DNA of 64,000 bases, taken from positions 104,316-168,315 of the forward strand of contig JAVBMR010000008.1 of the NCBI GenBank assembly GCA_031552235.1. The letters are read 5' to 3'. Positions 34,880-42,996 of the stretch are shown one piece after another. The stretch is from WRDF01 sp031552235 (GTDB lineage: Bacteria; Bacteroidota; Bacteroidia; Bacteroidales; Rikenellaceae). The translations under genes were made by a program, and so were the position numbers. Every line of letters starts with the position of its first letter. Position 1 is the first letter of the stretch. The notes under the pieces are model-generated. The model worked only from the letters and a program-made list of their open reading frames with translations, made no database searches and was not told the origin of the DNA.

Positions 34880-35533
34880 TCATTGCATCAGGGTCACGAA
34901 CTTTTCGATGTTGAATTCTTTCGTTCTTTCGGTGTCGCTTTTGGGGTAGCCCACGGCGCATCCGTCCAGTGCATATTCGCCTTTTTTCAGGCCGAGCAAT
35001 TTCAGGAAATCGCGGTTGCCCGACAATGTCCCGGTCGCCGACACCAGTTGGAAACCCAATCCCAGATCGGTCGCCGTAAGCCACATGTTCTCGAACGCAT
35101 GCGCCATCGACTGTTTTTCCACAGGCGGAAATCCTTTCCTCTCGGTAAGCACGATGAAATAAGCCGCATCGTTCAATGCCGGCACGCCGCCTTTGGCAAT
35201 GCCGTTCACTTTGCCTGCGAAAGCCTGCATTTTCTTCTTCAGGAAGGGCAGGGCGGCCAACAGGCGGTCGATCTTTTTCGCGTTCTTCCGCATTTGGGAA
35301 AGAAGGATCTCCCTCGCCTTCTCCATGCTTTCTGTATCCTGCCTGAAAACGAATATTTTCCGCAGTTCTTCGAGAGGGATGCCGGTCGCTCCGCCATAGG
35401 GTGCATATACGGCCGATTCTATGATCTTCATCAAATCCCCGTCCGGCGGGATTCTTTTCGAAAAACTCCGGATCGACCTGCGGGATTTGACGATCTGTTC
35501 CAGCGGCTTGTTATTACTCGGCATAATTGTCAT
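34880..35533 (-). CDS. Nitroreductase-family protein
   Basis: 217 residues if started at 35533 (MTIMPSNNKPLEQ); an internal ATG at 35524 is equally possible. The N-terminal FMN-binding signature is visible (VKSRRSIRSFSKRIP), followed by AVYAPYGGATGIP. An insertion of about 60 residues, rich in Lys and Leu (about 70-115), precedes NDAAYFIVLTERKG and AFENMWLTATDLGLGFQLVS. The C-terminal YALDGCAVGYPKSD fits the family. Members reduce nitroaromatics, quinones or flavins with NAD(P)H. It stands alone, leftward, facing the fimbrial cluster terminator. The substrate is not predictable. Confidence 0.85.
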   Translation of the reverse strand: MTIMPSNNKPLEQIVKSRRSIRSFSKRIPPDGDLMKIIESAVYAPYGGATGIPLEELRKIFVFRQDTESMEKAREILLSQMRKNAKKIDRLLAALPFLKKKMQAFAGKVNGIAKGGVPALNDAAYFIVLTERKGFPPVEKQSMAHAFENMWLTATDLGLGFQLVSATGTLSGNRDFLKLLGLKKGEYALDGCAVGYPKSDTERTKEFNIEKFVTLMQ

Positions 35534-35625
35534 TCGGGATTGTCCCGTTGTCGTTTGGATCTTCGATGGTTGCATTCCCAGCCGCAAGGGCATGGGAATT
35601 ACAAATCCGGACGGTGCTTTCCCTG

Positions 35626-37080
35626 TTATTTTGCCAGACCGGCCCGGTTACGCGCGTAGCGGGCGAAAAGCAGTCCCAAGGTAATGGTAACGATTCCGGC
35701 CACGCACATGCCCACGGTATAGTCGATGCCGAACATCTCGCCCGAGGTGAGCAGGTATCCCGAGGTGATGAAGGTCATGGCGAGTGCCGGTACGAGGGTT
35801 ACCCATACGTTCAGCCTCCGCTGCGCCAGGTAGACCGTGAAGGCCCAAAGCCCGGCTACGGCGATGGTCTGGTTTGCCCAGGCGAAATAGCGCCACACCA
35901 CCTCGAAAGGCAGCAGCGTGATGACGAACCCGACTACGAACAGCGGTATGCATATCCACAGGCGTGGCATGAATTTTTTCTGCGCTATGCCGAACATGTC
36001 GGCCACGATCAGACGAGCCGAGCGGAATGCCGTGTCGCCCGTGGTGATAGGTGCGGCGATCACTCCCAGGATGGCCAGCATGCCGCCTATTTTGCCGAGC
36101 GTTTCATAGGAAATGGTGTTGACGGCCCATGCGGCGTTGCCCCCGTGTTCGGCCAGCGCGGCGTTGAGCTGCGGCACCCCGCCGAAAAAGGCCATCGCTA
36201 TACCGGCCCAGATCATGGCGATCACGCTCTCGGAGATCATCGCCCCGAAGAAGACCCCGCGCCCCTGCCGCTCGCGGCGGATGCAGCGTGCCATCATGGG
36301 CGACTGCGTGGCATGGAAGCCCGAGATAGCCCCGCAGGCGATGGTGATGAACAGCGATGGAATGATGGGGAAGGCCGCGGCATTGGACTTGAGGTTGGCG
36401 AAGCCCGTTTCCGTGATCTCGGGGATGTGGTAGTCGCCGAAGGCCAGGGCGCCGAATATCCCAACGGCCATGATGATGAGCGCGGCACCGAAAAGCGGAT
36501 AGATGCGCCCTATGATGGCGTCTATGGGCAGCAGGGTGGCGATCAGATAGTAGATCAGTATGGCCCACACCCAGAAGTTGGGGATCGTGACGCCTGCCAC
36601 AGTGAGGCTCGTCAGGCCTGTCAGGCCGCCCAGCAACGCCGCCGGGCCGAGCATGAACACAGCCCCCACAAGCACCATCAGCACCACTGTGAACAGTCGC
36701 ATTACCTGTTTGGCGCTTACGCCGAGGTACCGTCCCACGATCTCGGGGAAGCTCAGGCCTCGCAGTTCGACGGAGATCATACCCGAAAAATAGTCGTGTA
36801 CCGCCCCGAAGAAGATACCTCCGAAGGTGATCCACAGGAAGGCCACCGGCCCGTAGCATGCGCCGAGCACAGCCCCGAATATGGGGCCGAGGCCCGCGAT
36901 GTTAAGAAGTTGGATGAGGAAGGTTTTCCATGCCGGCATGGGTACGTAATCGACCCCGTCGAAATGGGTGGAGCAGGGGGTCGGGCGGTCGTTGTCGGCG
37001 CCGAACATGCGTTCGATATACTTGCCGTAGGTAAAATACGAGGCCACCAGCAGGGCCATGCAAAGTAGAAAAGTAATCAT
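35626..37080 (-). CDS. cstA: Carbon starvation protein A family peptide/pyruvate transporter
   Basis: 484 residues from the ATG at 37080, preceded by a good promoter; the longer in-frame reading would start inside it. About 13 hydrophobic helices are visible. The CstA N-terminal motif FDGVDYVPMPAWKTFLIQLL and the GLGPIFGAVLGACYGPVAFL helix are clear, as are SGFHATQSPMMARCIRRE and APITTGDTAFRSARL. The length is that of the shorter Bacteroidetes/Firmicutes-type CstA rather than the 700-residue E. coli form. It imports peptides or pyruvate at nutrient limitation in better-studied species. Confidence 0.93.
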   Translation of the reverse strand: MITFLLCMALLVASYFTYGKYIERMFGADNDRPTPCSTHFDGVDYVPMPAWKTFLIQLLNIAGLGPIFGAVLGACYGPVAFLWITFGGIFFGAVHDYFSGMISVELRGLSFPEIVGRYLGVSAKQVMRLFTVVLMVLVGAVFMLGPAALLGGLTGLTSLTVAGVTIPNFWVWAILIYYLIATLLPIDAIIGRIYPLFGAALIIMAVGIFGALAFGDYHIPEITETGFANLKSNAAAFPIIPSLFITIACGAISGFHATQSPMMARCIRRERQGRGVFFGAMISESVIAMIWAGIAMAFFGGVPQLNAALAEHGGNAAWAVNTISYETLGKIGGMLAILGVIAAPITTGDTAFRSARLIVADMFGIAQKKFMPRLWICIPLFVVGFVITLLPFEVVWRYFAWANQTIAVAGLWAFTVYLAQRRLNVWVTLVPALAMTFITSGYLLTSGEMFGIDYTVGMCVAGIVTITLGLLFARYARNRAGLAK

Positions 37081-37103
37081 AGGTCGAAAGGTTGTATGCT
37101 CCG

Positions 37104-37132
37104 CAAATATAATAATTCGCATGAGATTACAA
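37104..37132 (-). promoter_or_regulatory. Promoter of cstA
   Basis: TTG, an 18-bp spacer and TATATTTG on the minus strand, ending 23 bp before the cstA start. Confidence 0.6.
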
Positions 37133-37195
37133 CCAGATTCCGGTCGAAGATTCTCAATATCCTCCCGGGTCATTTTTTGCCCGACAGCAGCGGAG

Positions 37196-37305
37196 TATGA
37201 TTTGAGCCGCAAGCGAGATACCTGCCTGCACACGGAAAGAGCATGGATGCCAGCCCGTGCCGGGTGGCGTCTGGCTGGCGGCTTTTACAGAAAGCAGAAA
37301 TCATA
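37196..37305 (-). repeat. Structured intergenic repeat, copy A
   Basis: A 110-bp unit bounded by TATGATTT and AAATCATA. Read on the minus strand, its core (TGCTCTTTCCGTGTGC ... CTCGCTTGCGGCTC) is shared with copy B at 52719-52840. The outer arms pair in both copies although their sequences differ (compensatory change). The remaining gap 37306-37779 holds no gene that I can support. Confidence 0.7.
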
Positions 37306-37779
37306 ATCGCAAGCCCAAACTGGATAATTTTGTTTCCGGCGACAGGGGGGCCGGCGGAGTCTTCGGCGTCTGGAACGAAGCTTTTCACATCGGAGCTGCC
37401 GGAAATGGCGGTTGAGGCAGGCTGTCGGATCGCTCCACAGTCCGAAAATGCTGTAATGCAAAAAGGGATGGTCCCGTTTATTATCGTGCCGGAGGTGTCT
37501 TTCCGGCCTGTGCTGCATAGTGCAAAATCTTGAATATAATGAACCTGGCTATCCTGAAAATGCGGACTATCAATTCCGGGATGCCTGTGATATACACGAA
37601 AACGAAAAGCAGTCGGACGCTCCCGAGTTGGACAGTGGCACCGGAAAATATTTGCCGGCAAACATTACGATTACAAGTCCCGAATTAACAATTCCGAAAT
37701 GATGATGATTTGACCGGGACCGGCATCCAATACAGGGCAGACCTTTGCCGAGTTGAAAACATAATAATGTAACTTGAGG

Positions 37780-39552
37780 TCAGAACAAAATAAAATCGCC
37801 GACGGCGTTCTGTATCAGCGGGGATTGCACGTTCTTTGTTTCCGAGATTACGGTTTTTGTTATGTACCCGCCCAGGTCCAGCGTATTGATATTCCCGTTC
37901 TTGTCCTTCGCATTGCCGCTCATGCCGTCGAGAAGCGCGCGGGTAAAGATCCCGTTCCCCCATTCTTTTTTCTCCAGCGATTTTTGATCGTTAGTACTCG
38001 AAAAGAAGCCTATGATTCCGGGGGGTACCTCGTATACTTTGTTTTCGATATCCTTGGTTCCGTACAAAGCCCCGGAATGGCATGCGTCCACAAATATAAT
38101 GACTTTGCATAGTTTGTCTTTCAATATGCGCATGACCCGCTGGATATCGTCAAAATTGACGGCCGTGGAGTACAGGTTGTCCATGACGGCATCGGACGAG
38201 AGAAAATATTTATCCCCGTTTTCATCGGCCCCGTGGCCCGAAAAGAAGAGCATTACCACATCGTCCTGGCTGACTCCGCGGGTCAGGTTGTTCAGTTCGG
38301 TTTTGATCTTTATCGCTGTTGCGTCACCGTTGGTCAGGACGACGGGGGTGTTGATCTTCCTGTACATTTCCGAGGCGCTTCCGCCTATGGCCCGGGCGAA
38401 ATCTTCGGCATCTTTGGCCCCGAAAAGCAGGTTGCCGATCGCCGGGTCGGCATAGTCGCTGATCCCGATCGAGAGAACATGGAGTGCCGGTTTGATCCTG
38501 TCGCCGACATATTCCAGGTCGAGGTAAACCGGCTCGCTCAGAAGTCCGTTCCCATCGCGTGCCATCAACTGCACGTATGATTTCCCCGATGCCGGGAGCG
38601 GCAGGACAAAAGGCTCGTTGAATCCCCGTTGCATGCCTTTGGTGTTGATATCGTAGGGCTTGCCGTTGATCGTAACCAGAATCTTAGGGGTGCTGCCGTC
38701 GAAAGTTTTGGCATCGTAGTCGACTATGTACTCGTTCGTATTGTAAGTGCCTTTCGGGTTTTTTACCGTTAACACCGGTGGTGTTGTGTTGCCGCCTGCC
38801 GTGGCTTGCTGCAATGGCAGTGCCTGCGGCTGCGGGGCTGCCGAGGCAACTGTCTGGCCTGCCTGCACGCCTGCCTCACCTGTGCCGGACTGTCCCGCTT
38901 TCATGGACTGCAGCTCTTCGGGCGTAATATTCGCCACCTGTGACGGGCGAACTTCCATGAAATCGGACGAATTCTCCCATGCATATCCAGCCTCATGGGC
39001 ATCAATGGCTTCTTTGAAGATCGGGGCTATGACAAATTCCCCTTTCCTGTTTATGCAACCCCATTTGCCGTTTGTTTTAACCGTGCAGAAATTACGGTGT
39101 ATGCCGCCCCAAATGCCTAATTCACTGTTGTAAAAATCGTCATACCTGGGCGGGATAGTCCAGTTACCCAATATGTTCACAAAGCCGTATAAGCCGGTTT
39201 GCGGATCCTCTATAGGATGCGTATATTTCCCAACAGCCGAACCCTGCTGTATCCAGTCGCGTGCCCAAGAGGCATTCTTCTGCGATTCGAAAACCGGACG
39301 GGAAACAAACTCTCCTTTCTTGTTTATGGTACCCCATTTGCCGTTTATTTTTACCACAGAATATCCGTCCCTGCTGTCATTGGCAGGAAATTCGGAGTAT
39401 ATCTCGTCGAAAACAGGGGCTATCGCCCACTCCCCTTTCGTATTCATATAGCCGAGTTTCCCGGTGGCATCGTCCTCCGCCTTTACCAACCTCTGTCCGA
39501 AGGCAATGTGGGCGGCGGCTACAAAAAGAAACAACAGTAATGCTTTTTTCAT
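37780..39552 (-). CDS. Exported WG-repeat protein with a caspase-fold (C14) protease domain
   Basis: 590 residues with a clear signal peptide (1-19, AAAHIAFG). Residues about 30-190 carry four WG-type repeats (KGEWAIAPVFDE, GKWGTINKKGEFVSRPVF, GNWTIPPRYDDF, GKWGCINRKGEFVIAPIF). A linker and an Ig-like segment (258-350) follow. Residues about 353-590 are a caspase/metacaspase-type domain with a His440-Cys491 dyad (MLFFSGHGADENG and IIFVDACHSGAL). The protease is predicted to act in the periplasm or outside the cell, unlike most bacterial caspase-like effectors. The gene lies 5 bp from a DUF4384 gene, in an operon with a CHASE2 protein. Confidence 0.88.
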   Translation of the reverse strand: MKKALLLFLFVAAAHIAFGQRLVKAEDDATGKLGYMNTKGEWAIAPVFDEIYSEFPANDSRDGYSVVKINGKWGTINKKGEFVSRPVFESQKNASWARDWIQQGSAVGKYTHPIEDPQTGLYGFVNILGNWTIPPRYDDFYNSELGIWGGIHRNFCTVKTNGKWGCINRKGEFVIAPIFKEAIDAHEAGYAWENSSDFMEVRPSQVANITPEELQSMKAGQSGTGEAGVQAGQTVASAAPQPQALPLQQATAGGNTTPPVLTVKNPKGTYNTNEYIVDYDAKTFDGSTPKILVTINGKPYDINTKGMQRGFNEPFVLPLPASGKSYVQLMARDGNGLLSEPVYLDLEYVGDRIKPALHVLSIGISDYADPAIGNLLFGAKDAEDFARAIGGSASEMYRKINTPVVLTNGDATAIKIKTELNNLTRGVSQDDVVMLFFSGHGADENGDKYFLSSDAVMDNLYSTAVNFDDIQRVMRILKDKLCKVIIFVDACHSGALYGTKDIENKVYEVPPGIIGFFSSTNDQKSLEKKEWGNGIFTRALLDGMSGNAKDKNGNINTLDLGGYITKTVISETKNVQSPLIQNAVGDFILF

Positions 39553-39557
39553 GGTCT

Positions 39558-40391
39558 TTATCTTTTTATTGCGACATTAAGTGTTTGCATGCCGACCGCT
39601 GCGGGCCGCTGCGGTGCCGGCCTATTTTCTTCCATCGCGGCGATGACGTTGCGCAGGTCGAACGGGACTTCGGAGGCTATAAGTATGAACCTGTCATTCC
39701 CGGCCGGTTCGGCCGCCACCAGCGGATACTGCCGGAAATCGACAATACTGTTGGCCGGCGTGAGGAGGTGCAGCATCGTTCCTCCCTGGTCCATCGGGTA
39801 GCAGTCGAAAAGGCTCCCGTCCGAAGAGATGTTCAGCACGTTGATAAACAGCGGACGGCCCGACCGGTTCTCCACCCGGAAAAAGATGCGCTGCCCGATG
39901 CTCGCTTCCCCCGTTATTACCGAGCCTGTCGTTTCATCGATGACTGTCAGGTATACGGGGAAGGCCGACGCCGGATCGGGAGCGATCAGCGCTGCGTATA
40001 CGCTCATATCCTGCCCCATGTCTTTGTAGACGACATTGGCTTCGTGGCTGATCTTCTCGGTGTCCCCGCGCATAAGGGCCTCGACGATCCGGCCCGCAAA
40101 GGAACCTATTGCGGACTGTCGCTGCTCACGTATCAGTTCCGACAGCGTAACAGTATTTTTTCCGGGTTTCAGGGCATGGAGTTTCCCGGCCTGTTTGTCA
40201 ATGACCGCAAGCGACGAATTGGCCGCGATCATAACGTAATCGCCGCCTTTGAGTACCGTTCGGGGAGTGAGTTCGCTTTTCACTCCGTCAGCCACGCGGA
40301 AGGCCTGTCCGTTGACCGAGGCGACCTGGTAGGTCTGCCCGTGCAGGGCGAACGGGAAGAGCAACAGCAGGTATATAAGCGCCTTATTCAT
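39558..40391 (-). CDS. DUF4384 exported protein
   Basis: 277 residues with a signal peptide (1-18, FPFALHG). The N-terminal region (20-115) is FecR-like in appearance (FRVADGVKSELTPRTVLKGG, SSLAVIDKQAGKLHALKPG). The C-terminal half (about 160-265) matches DUF4384: IGQRIFFRVENRSGRPLFIN, VLNISSDGSLFDCYP and DRFILIASEVPFDL. DUF4384 proteins often occur with caspase-family proteases, probably as a partner or regulator. The start codon overlaps the end of the CHASE2 gene by 8 bp, indicating translational coupling. Confidence 0.85.
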   Translation of the reverse strand: MNKALIYLLLLFPFALHGQTYQVASVNGQAFRVADGVKSELTPRTVLKGGDYVMIAANSSLAVIDKQAGKLHALKPGKNTVTLSELIREQRQSAIGSFAGRIVEALMRGDTEKISHEANVVYKDMGQDMSVYAALIAPDPASAFPVYLTVIDETTGSVITGEASIGQRIFFRVENRSGRPLFINVLNISSDGSLFDCYPMDQGGTMLHLLTPANSIVDFRQYPLVAAEPAGNDRFILIASEVPFDLRNVIAAMEENRPAPQRPAAVGMQTLNVAIKR

Positions 40392-41460
40392 TTTTTCTCT
40401 TTTTTTTGCAGGTATAGATTACAACGTCTATTATATTCATGGCAAAGCCGGTAAAAGCCGTGGTCAATATTACATATACCATATTGACGATCAGGTTCCA
40501 CTTCACAAAAAACAGATACCCCGCCAGCAGGAAAACGAGGATCAGCAGGAGCCGCGACCCTGTTTCGATGAAATTGTTCCATGGGTTGCTTTCACTCCTT
40601 TCCTGCAGCCGGTAGCAGAACCAGGTAAATGGGAAACACACGAGCAGCGCGATCATCAATTCGATCCAGCGCGGCGTGAGTTTGACCCACGAGCCGTGTA
40701 TGACGGTCGAAGTATGGTGCGCCAGCAGCTTCACTCCGGACACGCGCCACTCCCCGTCGAGTTGGAACGGCATGTCGTATTTATCGCGCAGGTCTTCCAT
40801 GTCGCCCACCAATACGATGCGGGATGCGATGTCTTCGGCCGTCAGCGTATCGGTTATGGAAATGACGTCGAACGCCTTATCGCGGTAGTCGACCAGTCGG
40901 CGGGCGTTCTCAGGCATGTATTTGCCGGATTCCATATACGGCATGTACCAAAGCGTATCCCCCTCGAATATTTCGTATGGCCGGCAATGCGAACTTTTAT
41001 TTACGAGCCCCCTGTTCACATCGATGTTTTTCATGAAAAACGACTCCTCCAGCCTCCCGTTGTCGAGCCGGACGGCCGCGTATATATTTTCGAGCGAATC
41101 GACGGCGTGCTGCAGGTAGATGTCGTCCTGCGGATCTGTTGTCGAGTTCTCGGGAAAGATGACGTCAAGGAATATGGCTTCTGGCGACAGGCGTCCGATC
41201 TTTTTCATCGCGTCGGCGATTTCCCTGCGCGACTTTTCCCCTTTCAGGTCGAAAACGGCGACATCGTTATCATAAAAGCAGGTATAGGGTCGGTCGTCGC
41301 TGTTCCTGTTGTAGATACGGTAATAGTAATTGATGACATCCGACTCGCTGTCCTGTTTCGACAGATGGTCAAGAACGTTCACATCAAGGACGATATAGAA
41401 CAGATAGCAGAATCCGAATGCGAGCAGCGTGGCAATAATGCTGAGTTTCCATTTTTTCAT
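40384..41460 (-). CDS. CHASE2-domain membrane protein
   Basis: 358 residues. One N-terminal membrane helix (about 7-29) is followed by a periplasmic CHASE2 sensor domain (about 40-255: VAVFDLKGEKSRREIADAMK, SPEAIFLDVIFPEN, ASRIVLVGDMEDLRDKYDMP). Three C-terminal helices follow (about 262-283, 304-322 and 325-348) and a short basic tail ends KKKRKNE. No kinase, cyclase or GGDEF output is present, so any signal must pass to a partner; the coupled DUF4384 and caspase proteins are the obvious candidates. A consensus promoter lies at 41492-41521. Confidence 0.85.
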   Translation of the reverse strand: MKKWKLSIIATLLAFGFCYLFYIVLDVNVLDHLSKQDSESDVINYYYRIYNRNSDDRPYTCFYDNDVAVFDLKGEKSRREIADAMKKIGRLSPEAIFLDVIFPENSTTDPQDDIYLQHAVDSLENIYAAVRLDNGRLEESFFMKNIDVNRGLVNKSSHCRPYEIFEGDTLWYMPYMESGKYMPENARRLVDYRDKAFDVISITDTLTAEDIASRIVLVGDMEDLRDKYDMPFQLDGEWRVSGVKLLAHHTSTVIHGSWVKLTPRWIELMIALLVCFPFTWFCYRLQERSESNPWNNFIETGSRLLLILVFLLAGYLFFVKWNLIVNMVYVILTTAFTGFAMNIIDVVIYTCKKKRKNE

Positions 41461-41491
41461 GCAGGCACGATATGTTTTTGTCCGTATGCCA

Positions 41492-41521
41492 CAAAGATAT
41501 TATTTTAACGCTTATCCGCAA
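41492..41521 (-). promoter_or_regulatory. Promoter of the CHASE2-DUF4384-caspase operon
   Basis: TTG, a 19-bp spacer and TATCTTTG on the minus strand, 32 bp upstream of the CHASE2 start. Confidence 0.65.
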
Positions 41522-41579
41522 TAATACCTTCGTCGTACAGCCTGCCGTAAGTCTCCCAACGGCACCGGCCATGCGGTAT

Positions 41580-41605
41580 GCGGCCGCGCGTGGAACGCGG
41601 GCCGT
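41580..41605. repeat. Short GC palindrome shared with 52648-52672
   Basis: GCCGCGCGTGGAACGCGGGC here and GCCGCGCGTGGAGCGCGGCC near 52649 are near-identical palindromic sequences in intergenic DNA. Confidence 0.55.
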
Positions 41606-41655
41606 ACAGCCCGCTCCGCCCGCCGTGCGTGGGCATTGTTGCGGATATGTGTAAA

Positions 41656-41691
41656 AACATTCCCCGGTACAGGCCTGTACCGGGGAATGTT
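41656..41691 (-). terminator. Terminator of the coiled-coil/OmpA operon
   Basis: A perfect 36-bp palindrome (18-bp arms starting AACATTCCCCGG), followed on the minus strand by TTTTACAC. It lies 18 bp beyond the OmpA stop. Confidence 0.88.
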
Positions 41692-41708
41692 CGAAAAAAA
41701 GAAAAGGT

Positions 41709-42983
41709 TTACTCTTTGACTATTTCCGCGCTGCGGGCCACTTCGGAAAGGGCCGTTTCGCCCTCTTTGCGCGGGTCTTTGCCCATGCCCGCGATCTTGA
41801 CTATCCGCGAAGCGGCGACGCCGTTGCGCAGCAGGTAATCGCGCAGCGACTCGGCGCGGCCATACGATATGCTGTCGTTGATTTCCTCGCCGCCCGTATG
41901 GTCGGCATACCCCCAGATCTGGAATTTCAGGTCGGGATTGGCAGCCAGAACCGAGAGGATGTCGTGCAGTTCGCGGGCGTATTTGACCTCGTCGATGACG
42001 GTGCTTCCGCGTTTGAAATAGACCGAAGGCAGGTCTTCGAGGCAGCAGGCGGAATTCTCGCCTATAGCCTTTGTGACTTCGTCGACTATCCTGCCCACAT
42101 CGACTGGCTGTTCGACTGTGATCCTTTCATTGACGATATTGACAACCTCGCGCTGCGGGGCACGTACGTATTTGCGTGCCGGCGCATACATCAGGTGGTC
42201 GGCTTTGGCCCTGGCGCCAAACTTGAACGAAATGCCCGCCGTGAGGTTGGAATAACCGTTCTGTTTTCGCGAGGAGCCGGAGGCTACTCCGTCGAACTTT
42301 TCGTTGGATATCCAAATGCCGGTTGCGCGCAGCTTGAGGTCGACGGTTTGGCTGGCCTTGTAGATCAGTGTCGCGTCGCCGCCCACGCCCGGTTTCCATG
42401 CGTAGTATAGGTCGCCGGTGGTATAGCGGCCGCCGCCTTTGACGTAAACTTTCGGGCGGAAATACTGCATGTAAAAGCCCGGCGAAGCGAGTACCGTCCA
42501 GCGGCGGTCGCGCAGACCGTCATTGGGGCGCAAGAGGTTCGAGACGTTGACATCCACGTTCAGTCCCACCTGCCACGAGTCGATCTTGGAATAAAGTTCG
42601 CCGTAGGTAAGCGCGTCGGCCGGTGGGGTGACGCCATAGTATGTAAAGCCGTCGCGTTCGAGGATGTAGTCTTTGTTATCGTCCGTAGCGCCTGCCTTGT
42701 TCATGCTGTATATGCCGCCCAGCCTCAACCCGAAGGTCGGGGAAATCTGGTAGGCGGCGTCCAGTCCGAAAGCGGAGCCGATATAGGTCTTTTCGTCGGC
42801 AAACGACCTGAAGTCTCCCCATACGACTGAAATGCCTGCTGTAGCGCCCACACTCCAACGGGAGTAGTCGCCGTAGAACTGCCGGCGGAATTCGGCCTGC
42901 TCGGGGCCGGTCTGCGCTGCAGACCGACCGGGAGCCAGAATAACGAAAGCCGGCAATGCCATTATAAAAAATAATCTCTTCAT
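41709..42983 (-). CDS. OmpA-family outer-membrane protein
   Basis: 424 residues with a signal peptide (1-23, GRSAAQ). Residues about 40-255 form a beta-barrel-like region (WSVGATAGISVVWGDFRSFA, YSNLTAGISFKFGARAKADH). Residues about 310-415 form an OmpA peptidoglycan-binding domain (VYFKRGSTVIDEVKYARELH, IWGYADHTGGEEINDSISYG, RAESLRDYLLRNGVAASRI). It probably ties the outer membrane to peptidoglycan. The gene is 13 bp downstream of a long coiled-coil lipoprotein gene, so the two products may act together. Confidence 0.88.
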   Translation of the reverse strand: MKRLFFIMALPAFVILAPGRSAAQTGPEQAEFRRQFYGDYSRWSVGATAGISVVWGDFRSFADEKTYIGSAFGLDAAYQISPTFGLRLGGIYSMNKAGATDDNKDYILERDGFTYYGVTPPADALTYGELYSKIDSWQVGLNVDVNVSNLLRPNDGLRDRRWTVLASPGFYMQYFRPKVYVKGGGRYTTGDLYYAWKPGVGGDATLIYKASQTVDLKLRATGIWISNEKFDGVASGSSRKQNGYSNLTAGISFKFGARAKADHLMYAPARKYVRAPQREVVNIVNERITVEQPVDVGRIVDEVTKAIGENSACCLEDLPSVYFKRGSTVIDEVKYARELHDILSVLAANPDLKFQIWGYADHTGGEEINDSISYGRAESLRDYLLRNGVAASRIVKIAGMGKDPRKEGETALSEVARSAEIVKE

Positions 42984-42996
42984 AACCGGTATTGGA

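Noticed and set aside
35527..37068. 513-codon open frame on the plus strand
   Set aside because: It is antisense to cstA, has no recognisable domain and is rich in His/Asp/Gly/Arg as expected for the complement of a GC-rich membrane protein gene.
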